A stretch of 64,000 bases of DNA from Meconema thalassinum (Eukaryota; Arthropoda; Insecta; Orthoptera; Tettigoniidae), in the NCBI GenBank assembly GCA_946902985.2, contig OX336389.2, positions 281,739,052-281,803,051 of the forward strand, read 5' to 3'. The position numbers were made by a program, and so were the translations under genes. The notes beneath the pieces are model-generated. The model ran no database searches. It saw nothing but the letters and a program-made list of their open reading frames with translations, and was not told the DNA's origin. Positions 21,709 through 33,781 of this stretch are shown one piece after another (position 1 is the first letter of the stretch; the number at the start of each line of letters is the position of its first letter).

Positions 21709-22694
21709 TGAGTGAAAATATAGTGTAGCCCAAAATTTCCACCTGTGGGCTCTATCGCAAGAAATTTATACAAAAAATGAGACAAAAATCGTAACAAATT
21801 TGCGGCATAAGTAGTTTTGAAGAAAGTAGAAAGGTTTAGAAATAAATTCTACAAATAAGAATAGTACACTTCTCTCTTTTTATGTTTAAAAGAATCCTAC
21901 CTGAATTTTTTTTCACCCTTTCATTTTTAGATTCCGATCTGCTAATTTATCTTATACCTTATACCTAGGGATAGGAAAAATTCGCGATCGCGAATTTCGC
22001 GAATTTTTAAAAGAAGTCATACACAGGTGATAATGTGTTATAATAACCCTAAAAATGGCAAAAATAAATGTTTTTGAGCTCGCGAATTTTCGCGAATTTC
22101 GCATAAAACGCGAATTTTCGTGAATTTCGCATGAAAACGCGAATTTTAGCTTTTTTCGCTTTTTTCCTTTATAGTGCTCTTCCGATAATTCGCGGCAATT
22201 AATGCACAAATTTCCGCGATTTTTTGAAAGCCACGAATTATCTGCAATAATGTTTTTAAGCCAGGCAAAAAGAAATCTATAGGTTAAAATATTGAAATGT
22301 ATTTTAAGAACACGCAGAAAAAAATAATTATAATACTTTATGTTCGACCCTGACTATTATGTGTCAGAAAACGGTACTATAATGAGGCTCATTATAACAC
22401 TATTTTGCATTATGAAACAGTTTCTCCCACCAATCAGAGCTCAAGAAACAGTTGTTTGACCAATTAGATAATTAGATGCACCGAGTTCCACGGCCTTCTA
22501 ATTTAAATGTCACTGCCTGGCCTAGTGTCATAGTAGGGTAATCGAGGAGGCCATGGTCAAATACAAGGCATTCTCTGCGTCTTATGCGCTCTGTTCAGTA
22601 CATAAAACTGGTGAAATCTCTACAGATATTTATGAATATTTATGTTCGAACATGAAATAGTTATAATAATTATCGTCGAACATAAACAGTCGTA

Positions 22695-22808
22695 TGCAAC
22701 TCGCCTATAATGGTAATTAAGACATTCGTATGGAAATTATAAGACTCGCATACGCTCGGTTTATAAACTTACTCGTGTCTTAATTATCGCCATTATAGGC
22801 TCGTTGCA
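22695..22808. repeat. Imperfect palindrome
   Basis: The left arm gcaactcgcctataatggta is mirrored by gccattataggctcgttgc about 85 bp away; arms are about 28 bp around a 55-bp centre. It could be a tiny MITE within the hAT element or a structural part of it; no target duplication is clear. Confidence 0.7.
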
Positions 22809-22853
22809 TAATGTACTATTACAACATAGTATTGTAAGACACACTACGAAGAT

Positions 22854-23005
22854 TAGGCCTACACCAATATTAAAAACTAAGAGAAATGACTGTAATCACT
22901 TTTTGTTTCTTAGATAGTTTATTTTTTCTTAGGCCTACACCAATATTAAAAACTAAGAGAATTGACTGTAATCACTTTTTGTTTCTTAGATAGTTTATTT
23001 TTTCT
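22854..23005. repeat. 76-bp tandem duplication
   Basis: Two adjacent 76-bp units beginning aggcctacaccaatattaaa differ by about one base (gagaaatgac against gagaattgac). Such a clean duplication inside a decayed transposon points to a recent local event. Confidence 0.9.
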
Positions 23006-23599
23006 AGTTTTAGGTTGTACAATTCTGAAGAAAACAATATATGAGAACGAAAATTCATCTCGATTTTCTATATAAGAGATAAGTGTGACTATAGACACAC
23101 TAGCTTGACTGTGGGAACTTTCGGGATTTCCGTTGCATCACTCCTTCACTTGACATGCACTGGATCTCAGTTTACCTCACCGACAGTCAAATTCCGTACA
23201 ATATCCTCATCCCTTTCATGTCTGAAACCATGATCGTCTTTATCGAAGTCTAACTACTGAATGTCACTTTCTTCTGCATCTTGGCATTCATCCAGGTTTT
23301 GCCCTAATGTCATCGTAGTGAAACCACCTTGCCGATTTAAAATATCGTCGTCACAGAAGCTGACAAAGGCTTGTTTTTGTGCGAGTGTAGTAGCGGTAAT
23401 TTTCTCTCATGACTTGACTGCGTGGAGAGCATCCAACAAACACGGAATGATCGGAAACTTAATGGTAGATAGCGGACCTCGCTTTCTGCATACAGCGATC
23501 TTTATCAATCTCATCCTGGTAAGTTACTAACTTATTGAGGTTTTATGGACCAGAACAGCAAGGTCACCTCCCCCTTCATCCTAGTAACTACTCGACGCG

Positions 23600-24830
23600 T
23601 GGCGTCATATAGTGCGCCTTTCAGACATGAATATCTAGATGGCAAGTATCCATATCCAAACGTGCCACTGTTTCCTGAACCAGTCTTAACCAGGTGGTCT
23701 TCTTGGTTTCATTCTGTAGTGTACCTGTCAGAGTACTTGAAAGATGAAAATGAAAATCCACAGCCTGCTTCCAGTCTCCGACCGGGTCAGGAATGGAATG
23801 AATGAAGCCCCCATCTAGCGGCGAGGATATGAACTGTGCCGGCTGCCGAGGCCTGACGCACTCCTCTGGGGCAATGATTAAATGCATGACAGATGAAATG
23901 AAATGATAGTGGAGAGTGTTGCTGGAATGAAATTTTGACAGGGAAAACCGGAGTACCCGGAGAAAAACCTGTCTGCCTCTGTTTTGTCCAGCACAGATCT
24001 CACATGGTGTGACCGGGATTTGAACCACGGACCCAGCGGTGAGAGGCCGGCGTGCTGCCGCCTAAGCCACGGAGGCTTTACTTGAAAGATATCGTGCAAT
24101 TTATGAATGAAGTAGTAGGGACTGATAACTCTGGTGTTGATTTCCTGAACAATGTTTCACATGACGAAATACTTGAGATTCAAAGAATTTGGCACAGACA
24201 TCACTAAACTCATCCCAGTCTTATCAGACTGTTCACCTTCTAGATGGACATCTACGGAGAATTCAGCAAGCCCTTAAACTTGCTGTTTCTGGAAATTACG
24301 GTACCAACATTAAGGAGCTGTTGGAGGGTTGTGGAAATGAGTTAAAAGGAGAGAAAATACATCCAGTTTTAGTAAACGCTGGGTCCCATGCTCTTAGAAT
24401 ATTAATCAGCCTGAGATACGTTGACCCTGGCAACAAGATTTACAAATGTGTGCGTTTGATCCAGCAGAAATAGTGCCAATGAACATCAATGAGGACCTTG
24501 CAAAGAAAATAAAGAAGTTGTCATTCTGTGGAACACTGGAAAAAAGTGAGGTCATTAGAGGATAGAACGAACTGCAAACTTTAATCAAGAGGCAGATGCA
24601 CGACAGGACCAAGACAGATATTGTTCGAGTTTTGCAAGGAATGACATTTGTATTTCCAAAGTTCTCAGAATCTGTGCTGAAAACCATTTGGATCCCCTGT
24701 TCAAACGCTAACTGTGAACTTGTTTTTCAGCTTACACTAGCACGTTAAGTGATACATGTTACCGTTTGTCACAAGAGAATTTGGATCTCTTCACTGAAGT
24801 ATACTTTGAAGGATGACTGAAATGCGTTAT
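23600..24830 (+). pseudogene. hAT transposase remnant, interrupted by a SINE
   Basis: Before the SINE, FPEPVLTRWSSWFHSVVYLSEY (split here for length: FPEPVLTRWSSWF, then HSVVYLSEYLKD) matches the conserved TRW region of hAT transposases. After the SINE (from 24079) the frame resumes IVQFMNEVVG. Further pieces are GTNIKELLEGCGNELKGEKI with LVNAGSHALR around 24300-24400, and WIPCSNANCELVFQLTLARS near 24690-24745, the C-terminal dimerisation signature, followed by ENLDLFTEVYFEG. Stops and frameshifts between the pieces show it is dead. Strand and order agree with the element ends at 21966 and 24969. Confidence 0.85.
23746..24078 (-). mobile_element. Complete tRNA-derived SINE (family E)
   Basis: Flanked by perfect tacttgaaagat duplications (23734-23745 and 24079-24090). 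On the minus strand the head reads tggcttaggcggcagcacgc with a B box ggttcaaatcccgg, the Pol III promoter of a tRNA-derived SINE. The body has the catctagcggcgaggatatg and gaccgggtcaggaatgg words and the 3' end is T-rich, ending ttcattttc. A truncated copy lies at 10568-10683. Removing it restores the transposase reading of the host hAT. Confidence 0.95.
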
Positions 24831-25314
24831 GTTATCCATGATATTTAAAAAATACCGCCTAAAATTTAACATTTTGAAAGTACCGAAAAGTGCACTTGAA
24901 AACACCGAATTTGCCACTTTAAAATACTGCTTTCTTCACTCTGAAATCACCGAAAAATTCCTATCCCTACTTATACCATATCATTAGTAAGCAAATTAAT
25001 TTTTAAATCGCATGAACATTTCTAATAAACAGTATGAATACTGATCCCTGTCTTGACATAAGAATTAAGTAGATCATGTTCCGACTGTCTTGTACAATGA
25101 TTTAACAGGGACTGATAATGCTGAGAATAAGCAGTGAAGTATTATCAAAGTATTTTATCCTTGCAATGAGAGCGGCACTGATCCTCTCACTGCACCAGAA
25201 ATAGGCAAACTTATGATACCGAGAGGAATTGGCTGTTGATTTGTCAAGCCTTACTACTAACAACCCCTTTAACTGTTCAGAATATTCAAGCTAGAAAGCT
25301 GTAACCTAATTGTC

Positions 25315-25510
25315 TTAACGCGCTATCTCATGCCTTACTGGCATCGGGAGAGAGTGGGTTTGAATCCCTCCTCGGCCGTCCTGATAAGGGTTTTCATGGT
25401 TTCCCATTTTCGTCACCTGGCAAATGCCAGGACAATTCCTTTCAATAGGACCACGGCCGATTTCCTTCCGAAATCTCTTCCCTGACCCATCCTGGAAAGA
25501 AAATAAATGG
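25315..25510 (+). mobile_element. tRNA-derived SINE (family F)
   Basis: The stretch gggtttgaatccctcc at about 25350 is a B-box-like sequence, with an A-box-like segment upstream (gcgctatctcatgcc). It is followed by gtttcccattttcgtcacct, ggcaaatgcc and ccacggccgatttcctt, a body I recognise as a common insect SINE type. It lies in the intron right of exon F. Ends are approximate. Confidence 0.7.
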
Positions 25511-25604
25511 CCATTTGCTGTTTAATAAAATTATATTTTCCATTGATCAACTCTCATACTTCCCTGTATCTCCCTCAATTACAGAAAGGAAAATGAATAC
25601 ATAC

Positions 25605-25931
25605 CAACTGTGTTAACATTGCGGGCAAAATGTCATCTAGTGCTCTGACTCCAACAGTAGAGTGGAGACTGTCGAACGTCTTGGCAGCAGCATGTCGTAC
25701 TTCTGGCAACGGGTCACACAATGCTTTCCTGACGGTAGGAACTAAGCTATTGACGAATGTCAAGACCATATCCTTGTTTGTAGATGCCATTATTTCAGAC
25801 AGTCCGATACAAACACCTTGTCGCTGGTCTGCTTGATTTGACTCGAGACCTTTCTCGAGAATAGGAATGATTTCTGGCAGTACACGTTCTCCCAGTTTTC
25901 TTACCAAATCACCCAGTGTTCTTGCAGCCAC
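25605..25931 (-). CDS. GCN1: GCN1 exon F
   Basis: The longest exon here: 109 codons, phase 0 to phase 0. It starts VAARTLGDLVRKLGERVLPE and contains RQGVCIGLSEIM and VRKALCDPLPEVRHAAAKTF, three of the strongest GCN1 signatures, within three to four HEAT repeats close to the part related to fungal elongation factor 3. In yeast that part of Gcn1 contacts Gcn20 and the ribosome (known for the family). The acceptor is ttgttgtag ending at 25932 and the donor is GTATGT at 25604. The intron between this exon and exon G is 16.4 kb, the longest in the window. Confidence 0.97.
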
Positions 25932-26084
25932 CTACAACAATGATTATAATCAGTGGTATGAGGAACAAATTTGAACTTTCATATCACTGTTCGAGGCTAT
26001 TCCCTAAATAAGGAGTTCCACTCTTATTACTGAAAGGCTACATGCATCGTAAGAAGATTCCCCAAAAAAACAATAAATAATAAT

Positions 26085-26240
26085 AATAATGTTATTGGTT
26101 TTACGTCCCTTTTAACTACTCTGGCTTTTAGAGATGCCGGGGTGCCGGAATTTTGTCCCGAAGGGGATCTTTAACGTGGCAGTAAATCTACTGACACGTT
26201 ACAGACCCCCTTCGGGGAAAAATTCCGGCAAAAAAAAAAA
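26085..26240 (-). mobile_element. SINE 3' part (family G)
   Basis: Contains ttggttttacgtccctttt, gatgccggggtgccggaatt and ctttaacgtggcagtaaatc, the 3' half of a widespread arthropod SINE. It begins next to an aataataat run (the tail on the minus strand) and lacks the tRNA-like head. A-rich sequence follows at 26229-26270. Confidence 0.65.
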
Positions 26241-26609
26241 AAACCCAAACAACAACACAAAAAAAAAAATAGTTTAAGCTGAAAAATGACACCATTGAAT
26301 ATTTTTAATTTGCATTCCTCTTGCTTTAAACAAAGATCATGTATGAATTTCATATGCAAGCAATAGAATACAAAAATATAGTATCGTATTTAATTTTATC
26401 TTTCCCAGCTATTGGTTTGAAAGTACAGTTTCCCAAATTATAACAAACACTGAAAACCACTACTGTACTTTCTACTTATACCTCGGTGTACACAATCCAG
26501 AAATATTGGAATAACCTTCGCAAAGGATCCAGGATATGTTTTCTTTACTCCAAAATACTGTAATAACACATCATCAAATATCAAATATTTTGAAAAATTG
26601 GTCCAGTTA

Positions 26610-27288
26610 GCTCTATGGAAGAGATCTACTGATGGCCTTTCTGGACATTGAAAAGGCATATGACAGTGTATGCAGAAACAAAGTATGGAAGTCCCTGGAG
26701 GACAGAGGAGTAGAAAAATGGACTATACGGAGGATAAAGGAGATGTACAAGGGAAGCGTGAGCTGTATGAAAGTGGGAGACGGAAAGATAGGACTGGTTG
26801 GAACAGAGAAACGGCATGAAAGAAGGAAATGCACTGTCACCATTACTTTTCATTGTGGTGATGGATGACACAATGACCCCAGTGGTACAAGTAATTTGGG
26901 AAGGAAAGATGAGAGCAATGGTGTTTTCAGATGATTTGATGATTTGGGGAAACAAGGAGGAGGAAGTACAGGAGCAGTTGGTCGTGTGGGAAGGAATAAT
27001 ATAAGGATATGGGATGAAATTTAGCGTAAATATGAGTGAGATGGTGATCACAACAAGGAAGAAGGAAAGAACCACAATGGGAATAACAGTTGGTGGGGAA
27101 CAGCTGAAGAAAGTGGAGGGTTTCAAGTATCTGGGAAGCCTGATACAAGATAATGGAAGAAACGATAGAGAAATAAATGAGCGGGGGAGACAAGCAGAAG
27201 CATTCCGGAGGAGTGTGAGAAGCATGATAAGGAGCAAGATGTTCCTCAGAACAGCAGAAAGGTCATATATTGGATGTACTATGTCCCT
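26610..27288 (+). pseudogene. Family A LINE fragment, RT domain
   Basis: The plus strand reads YGRDLLMAFLDIEKAYDSVC (palm motif A), then GNALSPLLFIVVMDD and VFSDDLMIWGNKEEE (catalytic motif, Ser for Ala), and VEGFKYLGSLIQDNGRNDRE. One frameshift near 26810 and a stop near 27002 break it. It ends abruptly at tactatgtccctatc, directly against the tail of the next, opposite-strand family A LINE. The two copies differ at many residues, so this is an older truncated copy, not an inverted half of the same insertion. Confidence 0.88.
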
Positions 27289-30200
27289 ATCATCATCATC
27301 ATCATCTTGTACAGTTTCCAGCCCCAGGCTGGGTCTGTTTGGAACATAAGCCTCGCCACTTATTTCTTTCTTCCCACCATCTCTCCGCTGTCACTCTGGT
27401 CCAGTCCTCGCCTCTCTTCTTGACACATTCCTCCACTCCTTTCAGCCATCGATCTCTTGGTCTTCCCCTTGGTCGTTTCTTCTGCATCTGCATCCCATTA
27501 TCCTCTTGGGAATCTTCTTCTCATCCATTCTCTTTAAGTGTCCATACCACCTCAGTCTTGATGTCTCAATCCTACCTTGCAAGGGCTCCTCTTTCACCAT
27601 TTCCCTGACCTTTTCATTCCTCACCCTGTCTCTTCTTGTTACTCCGATCCTACTTCGCAGGAACTTCATTTCACCTGCCTGTATTCTGCTTATGTCTCTT
27701 TTCTTCATTGTCCACGTTTCTGAAGCATAGGTCAGTATCGGGATATAGTAGCTTCTGTATAACACTTCCTTGCTTTTTTGTGGGACATCTTTATTCCACA
27801 CTAAGCTCCTAATGCTTCTCAGAAATGCTTCTGCCTGTCTGCCACGTTCCGTAATCTCTTTGTCATTTCTCCCATTTTCCTCCACTATACTTCCCAAGTA
27901 CTTGAGACTTTCCACCTTCTTCAGCTGTCCACCTCCAAGTGTTATCCCACTCATTGGTCTGTCCTTTTTCCTGGTTGTTAACAGGATCTCACATTTACTG
28001 AAGTTGAACTTCCATCCGTACTCTCCCACTGTTTCTTACCAAGCCTTCAGTTGCTCCTGAATTTCTTCCTCCTTGTTTCCCCAGACCATGAGATCATCTG
28101 CAAACACCATTGCTTTCATCTTATCTTCTCCTATCTTTCCTGCTATCCGTGTCATTACCTCGTCCATAACCACAATAAAGAGAAGGGGTGACAGCGCACT
28201 ACCCTGTTTCAGGCCACTCATTTGTCTGAACCAGTCTGTTCTTTCCCCTCCAACTTTCACACAACTCACACTTCCACAATACATCTCCTTCACTATGCCT
28301 ACAGTCCCTTTTCCCATTCCCATGTTTTCCATTGCTTTCCAAACCTTCTCCCTACACACACTATCATAGGCCTTTTCGATGTCCAGGAAGGCCATCAACA
28401 GATCCTCTCCAAATTCGTAGTGGTGTTCCTGGAGCTGTCTCACTGAAAATATGAGATCCACTGTTGATCTCCCAGGTCTGAATCCATACTGCTCCTCTCT
28501 CAATTTTCTCTCCACTTTGGCTCGTATTCTACTTTCTAATATCTTTTCATATATCTTAGCACAGTGAGGTATGAGTGTGACTCCCCTGTAATTTCTGCAC
28601 TCCTTTCTTAAATATTGGGACCATTAATCCTTTCTTCCAATCTTCTGGGGTCTTTTTCTCCTGCCATATCACCCTCATCACACGGTACAGCCACTGCTTC
28701 ACAACCTCCCCTGCTGCCTTCACCATTTCAACACTCACTTCATCCACACCTGGTGCCCTTCCTCCTTTCATCTTGTCTATAGCCATTTCCAGTTCTCTCC
28801 AAGTCAGGTCCTTTTCCATTCCTATGTTGTCTTCTCCATCTTCCAATACATTGTCTTCCTCCCTATGACCATTTGGATTCAGCCAATCCTCAAAGTACTC
28901 TTTCCACACTGTCTTGAGTGTGTCTTTGTTGTGTACCTCATTTCCGTTTTTGTCCATCATTACCACATCCTCTCGCAGACCTCTTCTCTTACTTTTGACC
29001 ATCCCATAAAGTACTTTCTTATTTCCTCTGCTGTCTTCCTCCATCATCTCTGTCCACTTTACCATCCACTTCTTCCTCTCCTCTGCGACAATCTTGTTTG
29101 CTTCTTTCTTGTTTATCTTATAATCTTCCCTTGTCAGATCAGTTCTTTCCTGGAACCACACTCCGAAAGCCTTGTTCTTCCTTCCCACAGCTTCTTTTAC
29201 TCGCTCATTCCACCATGGTGTCTCTTTACACCGCTTTCTGTTGCTTGTTCTTCCACATACTGCCACTGCAGCTTCCACCATTGTTTTTGAATTGCTTCCA
29301 TTCCTCTTCCCCTGCTTTAGGATTGTCTGTTGGCATCCTTTCCCTTATTATCTTCTGGAATTCTTCCTCGACTTCCTTTTCCTTGAGTTTCCATACTTTG
29401 ATTCTCCTTTCCTGGTACTCTGTCCTCTTGCTATCCTTAACAACTCCCAGGTTCATTACAAGTATTCTGTGGTCGCTATCTAAGGCCTCTGATGGTATTA
29501 CCTTTATATCTCTGACACTTCTCTTCATTTCCCAGTCGTACAGCATGTAATCTACCAAAGATTTCTTTGTTAAATCACTGCTGTACCACGTTACCTTGTG
29601 GCTTTCTTTCTTTCGGAACCAGGAGTTACCTACCACTAAACCGTTTCTCTTGCAAAAATCCAGCAACTTTCTCCCTTCTTCATTCCTGCTACCCCATCCT
29701 TCTGCTCCCAATACATTTTCATATCCTTGCCTTTCACTTCCTACATGTGCATTCAAATCTCCCATGACAATGATGCTCTGACCATTCAACTGCTGTTGTA
29801 GCTCCTCCTCAAAGTCTTCCTTCTCTTGAGCTGTACATCCAACTTGAGGGGCATATACCTGGGCTATCTCCAGGCTTCTTCCCTTTACAGTTACTCTGAT
29901 CTTCATGATCCTGTCACTTATTCCCTTTACCTCTTCCTTCATTCCATCTCTCACAACTACTCCTACTCCGCTGCTCCTTCCTTCACTGTTCCCACTCCAG
30001 TACAACCGGTACCCTTTCCTCAGTTCTCTGCGACCTTCTCCTTTTCATCTTGTTCCTGCCAAGCCCAGTACATCCAGTTTTCTTCTCTCCATCACATCTA
30101 CAATCTCCTCCACTTTTCCTGTCAGTGTCTGTATGTTTAATGTCCCAACTCTTAGTCCATTAGCATATCCGGGTCGTCGTCGTTTGCATCCGTCCTTTCC

Positions 30201-30432
30201 GAGGCCTGTTCCTGGTTTGAAAGCAAATATGATATCCACTACTGGCTTGCTAGGCCTATCGTAGCTTCACCAGAGCCCCGTCAGCCGTCACTTTTCAGGG
30301 TTCTCATAGAGCCTTCACAGCTACCGTAGCGGTCCCAGGGCACACAAAGTCCCCACTGTACTTCACCCCTACAGGCAATCCCCTACTTCATGCCGTTGCC
30401 CGTCTCCCACCACGTGGAGGAGGGGTTGGACT
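27289..30432 (-). mobile_element. Family A RTE-like LINE, nearly full length
   Basis: The 3' end is the tcatcatcatcat tract at 27289. In coding order: about 190 bp of 5' leader (30432-30240); LRVGTLNIQTLTGKVEEIVD, the endonuclease start (30239-30045); endonuclease IIVMGDLNAHVGSERQGYEN and LDSDHRILVMNL (30005-29226); linker RGLREDVVMMDKNGNEVHNK and GRAPGVDEVSVEMVKAAGEV (29281-28556). RT follows at 28515-28036 with LREEQYGFRPGRSTVDL, DIEKAYDSVC, GLKQGSALSPLLF and VFADDLMVWG. The C-terminal part lies at 28029-27302 with RLRWYGHLKRMDEKKIPKRI. Breaks are a frameshift near 30040, one near 29280, one near 28590, an in-frame TAA at about 28034 and one near 27470. It is better preserved than the 5.2-8.3 kb copy, so younger. 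Confidence 0.9.
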
Positions 30433-30464
30433 TGTGTTTTATTGTGATTGTGTATAGTGCTGTA

Positions 30465-30764
30465 ATGCCTTATGTCAAATATTCGTTACGTGAACGTGTA
30501 TATCTGCACAATATGTACACAAAGTACAGGAAATCGTCCATTAGAACAAGTCAAAAGTTTCGAGTGAAATTTCCACGGAGACCCATTCCTATAAATCGGA
30601 CAATAAAACAACTTGTTAAGAGATTCGAACATACAGGTTCAGTAACAAATAAAAATAGACATTTTAATACTGAAGCTAAATTAACCGGAGTAACCGGAAA
30701 CTCCATAAGGAGATGCCGATTATGTTTGGCAGTGGATGGGGAACATTTTCAGCATCTACAGTAA
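30465..30764 (+). pseudogene. N-terminal helix-turn-helix of a mariner-like transposase
   Basis: Begins MPYVKYSLRERVYLHNMYTK and includes FPRRPIPINRTIKQLVKRFE with HTGSVTNKNR. The YSxxERVxLxxMY ... ETGSV pattern is the DNA-binding start of many insect mariner-like transposases. The catalytic part is absent. It directly follows the 5' end of the family A LINE at 30432. An upstream in-frame ATG at 30390 lies in LINE leader and is not the start. Confidence 0.75.
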
Positions 30765-30987
30765 ACACGGTGAGTAATAATGCACGAGACTGATTTTAAG
30801 TGCAGCATTCTGCTGTATAAATGCGCGTGCGGTCGCTGGCAACTGAGCCGTCACTGGCAGAGCGCGTGAGCAAATAATAAGACCCTGTAGAAGAAAACTT
30901 AGAAAAATTAGGCGTATGAATTATTTTTATAATATGTACACTGTACAGTATATGTACAAAACAATAGTTTTTTTCACTTAATGAAAA

Positions 30988-31618
30988 TTACCATTTACTT
31001 TTTTGCAAAAAAAAATAAGTAATGTTCTTTTGCTTTTCGCTTTGAAACCTGTTTCTTGAAGCCTCGTCACGAAAGCAGCGAAGAAACAGAATGTCCATAG
31101 CGGATGCACCTTGTTGTTCAAAGTACCGAAGTGTAGTTTCAGTGGCATTAAGTCCCTTGGTATGAGTGATTTTTGGTTCCATTACTCCGCAATCTTCAAC
31201 TTCATCATGATCGTCGATTTCATCATTTCTTGTGACAGCCACTACAATATCTGCATCCAACCGAATGTCTTGCTGCGTGTCACGGAGAATGCTCCATCAA
31301 ATAAATACAACGCTCTGGCGATAACCGTTTGTTTACTTCCTACTGTCAACAGATTGTGCATTTACAGTACTGTACTGTACAACTACTGGTATTCATCAGG
31401 TCGTCGTTACTCTTCTTACTATGTGCTGTAGGTCAACTTGTTTCAAGTCGTATTTAACTGTCGATAATTCCATTGACGGAGAAGACGAAAGAAAACATAA
31501 TAACGCTCGGTGCGGAAACACAAAAACAAACAAAAATCTTTTTTTTTTCTCCTGTCAGGGTGGCCGAGAAATCCGGAGTGTCAGGTTACCGAGTGCCGAG
31601 TTTGCGAGACTCTACTGT
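30988..31618 (-). pseudogene. pogo/Tigger transposase C-terminus and one element end
   Basis: On the minus strand 31260-30988 reads ATETTLRYFEQQGASAMDIL with FRDEASRNRFQSEKQKNITY, the C-terminal tail typical of insect Tigger transposases. At 31600-31618, reverse complement tacagtagagtctcgcaaac matches Tigger inverted termini. The catalytic core between them is missing, so this is a deletion derivative; the left end was not found. Confidence 0.75.
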
Positions 31619-31984
31619 AATCTATGACAGCAATCAAACTGAAATATTGTATGTTGATAGAGGCTATAATAAGTAGGATATATGAAAATAGGCTATATAG
31701 TTCACGGAATTACTTGTTAAATTTAAAAATTCCAGGGGAATAGAATTCTCGCATTAATTTCTGACGCAGTCATGAGGATGGTGATCGCCGCCCACACGAC
31801 ATCACATGTCTTGCCCGCGATGTATTTGTTAGTTTTGGCGGCGGTACTTTGAATGGTATTTGTCAGTCTGTGGCATTTTCGACAAGTACCAGTATTCTGT
31901 CTTCACGTTCCATTGTTGTATCTCAGTTGTGATTGTTTTCTTGTGGAACTCGATCTTTTAGTTAAGTAAAAACGCAGGACTTAT

Positions 31985-32095
31985 GGCGGCGATGGTAATA
32001 GAGCTACTGGTCGAGAATTCAATGTGACGGAATTTGATAATCGCTACTGGTGTCAACAGAAAGACGCGCTAGAAACCACTAACCAAACACGTAAG
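31985..32095 (+). pseudogene. pogo/Tigger transposase N-terminal fragment
   Basis: In one frame the plus strand reads DGNRATGREFNVTEFDNRYW then CQQKDALETTNQTRK, the N-terminal helix-turn-helix and linker found at the start of many insect Tigger proteins. It stops at AAG|GTGAAC, after which similarity ends. The sequence upstream (31770-31980) looks like the leader of such an element but has no visible terminus. Confidence 0.65.
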
Positions 32096-32582
32096 GTGAA
32101 CATCAACTTTGAAAAATAACCACAGAATTGTAGTAAATGCACTTAATCCATTACTTGATACATTCATTTCCGTCAAAAGAAAATGTATGAAATTTATATT
32201 CAGTAAGACTTTAGAGGTCTATTCTGGTCCACATTCAGCATTAAAAATAGGATAAAAATCTGGTCTTATATGCGAGTAAGTAAGGTACTTGAATGTGTTT
32301 ATCCAGAATGACTAACAGATTTTGTTCTTGGAGTCAAAATCGGTTCAATGCCCCCATATGCAACAACGAGATTAGGCGTTCCTGGAAGAAAGTTACATGT
32401 CCAGCTGAAAGTGATGCCTTTAAGTGCCTGACAATGTTATTTGAGACATGGACAATGCGAGGTGCTCAACCCCGAACTACACAAATGCGTTTCATCCAAT
32501 ATGCTTCCTGGCATTTGTGCGTGCCAGATTGATGTATCTTGAGCCACAAACATGATTAGGTGTATATAAGGACAACTACAAT

Positions 32583-32775
32583 TATAGTGCAGGACAAACC
32601 ATTGGAAGCCTGAAGGTCACGCGTAGTCGGTGCGGTGTTGTCATGTACGTTCTCGCATCCAGCACTCGACTGAAGGTACCGTGCAACAGCATGGTAACAC
32701 CGCCAGGCGCGGGGAGGAGAGCGGAGCGGAGGGCCCCTTGACCTTCAGGCTTCCAATGGTTTGTAGCGCACTATA
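32583..32775. mobile_element. 193-bp MITE
   Basis: Inverted ends of about 36 bp: tatagtgcaggacaaaccat on the left and, inverted, tatagtgcgctacaaaccat on the right, extending to ggaagcctgaaggtca. The centre is GC-rich. The TATA end makes the exact TA duplication ambiguous. Confidence 0.85.
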
Positions 32776-32930
32776 GTAAAGTTATCAGTATGTTTAGCTG
32801 TGTTCCCTGTCACATTCATTCTTACACTTTTAACCACGGTATCTAGGCACATAAAACATATAATTACCACTTTGGGTAGTTAAAATTGGTACAATACACA
32901 TGACTTACTGTAAGACTGTCCATCATAGTA

Positions 32931-33547
32931 CCGTATATACCCGAATGTAAGACGACCCCGAATATAAGACGAGGCCTAGTTATCAACTGCCTCTTACAGA
33001 TTTTTTCAAAAAAATACTCGCTAACTCATAACTTGCACAATATATGCCCTCAAGGTCGTGCTTTCATTTTTATAACGTCTAGTGTTATCGGAAATCACTC
33101 TGCCCGCTTTTCCAAGACATACTCTATAATTTCTTTGTTCCAAGAATGGGAGACGTTGTTAAATTAAGATACGTTGATCACTCAATTACTGCTCGTAAAA
33201 CTGACTGGTTGTTCTTGTAAAGATTGTTTTAAAACATACTTCCGCATGCTTTCGAACATATAATTTATCCACTTAAAATGACGTGTATGCGTAAATCCTA
33301 ACCTCAAAATGTACGCTATTCATATATGCATGGTAATTAAACATAACAAACCAGATTTTAATCTTCATTAACACATCGATTTGTTGCGAGTTACAAGATG
33401 CCAACACCACATACTACTTTGCAAATAATAACAACATTAAAAAAAAAAAAAAAAAAAAAAAATATTAATACCCTGAATATAAGAAGACCCCACATTTTTT
33501 ACACAAAAAGTGGGAAAAAACCTCGTCTTACATTCGGGTATATACGG
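32931..33547 (+). mobile_element. 617-bp MITE, CCGTATATACCCG family, copy 1
   Basis: Termini CCGTATATACCCGAATGTAA and its inverse, with TA on each side (32929-32930, 33548-33549). It holds a 22-A run at about 33440-33461. A second copy in the opposite orientation lies at 57442-58039 and matches through most of its length, including ttatcaactgcctcttacag. Confidence 0.93.
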
Positions 33548-33781
33548 TAGCTTTTATACCATGATCAGTCAGGTACTTTGTTAATGTTCCTTGTAAGTCA
33601 CATGAATTCACTAATTTCATCTTTCGAGCAAAACAAACATCATATCAAACTTTTAATTGGGAGTAAAGAATTGTTTCACTGCATCTTATGATTACAGAAA
33701 ACTGATATCACATCTGGAAAATTTTTAGGTCTTGGTAAGAAAAGTTTCTGTCTCTAGAGTGACCACAATATAAGTACTAAC

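Larger units (their letters stand above)
21966..24969 (+). mobile_element. 3.0-kb hAT transposon
   Basis: Termini TAGGGATAGGAAAAATTC and its inverse, with perfect 8-bp duplications cttatacc at 21958-21965 and 24970-24977. The left 1.6 kb is noncoding, with cgcgaatttcgc words, a palindrome at 22695-22808 and a 76-bp duplication at 22854-23005. Transposase remnants lie in the right half. A family E SINE was inserted later at 23746-24078. Confidence 0.93.

Noticed and set aside
23261..23530. 89-codon open frame in the hAT element
   Set aside because: No transposase motif; the transposase remnant starts further right in a different reading.
27506..30264. Plus-strand frames up to 150 codons rich in Ser, Leu and Phe
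   Set aside because: They are antisense shadows of the family A LINE, whose minus strand has endonuclease and RT motifs.
26610..30432. Twin-priming inversion of one LINE
   Set aside because: The plus-strand piece duplicates, with many differences, a region also present in the minus-strand copy, so these are two insertions.
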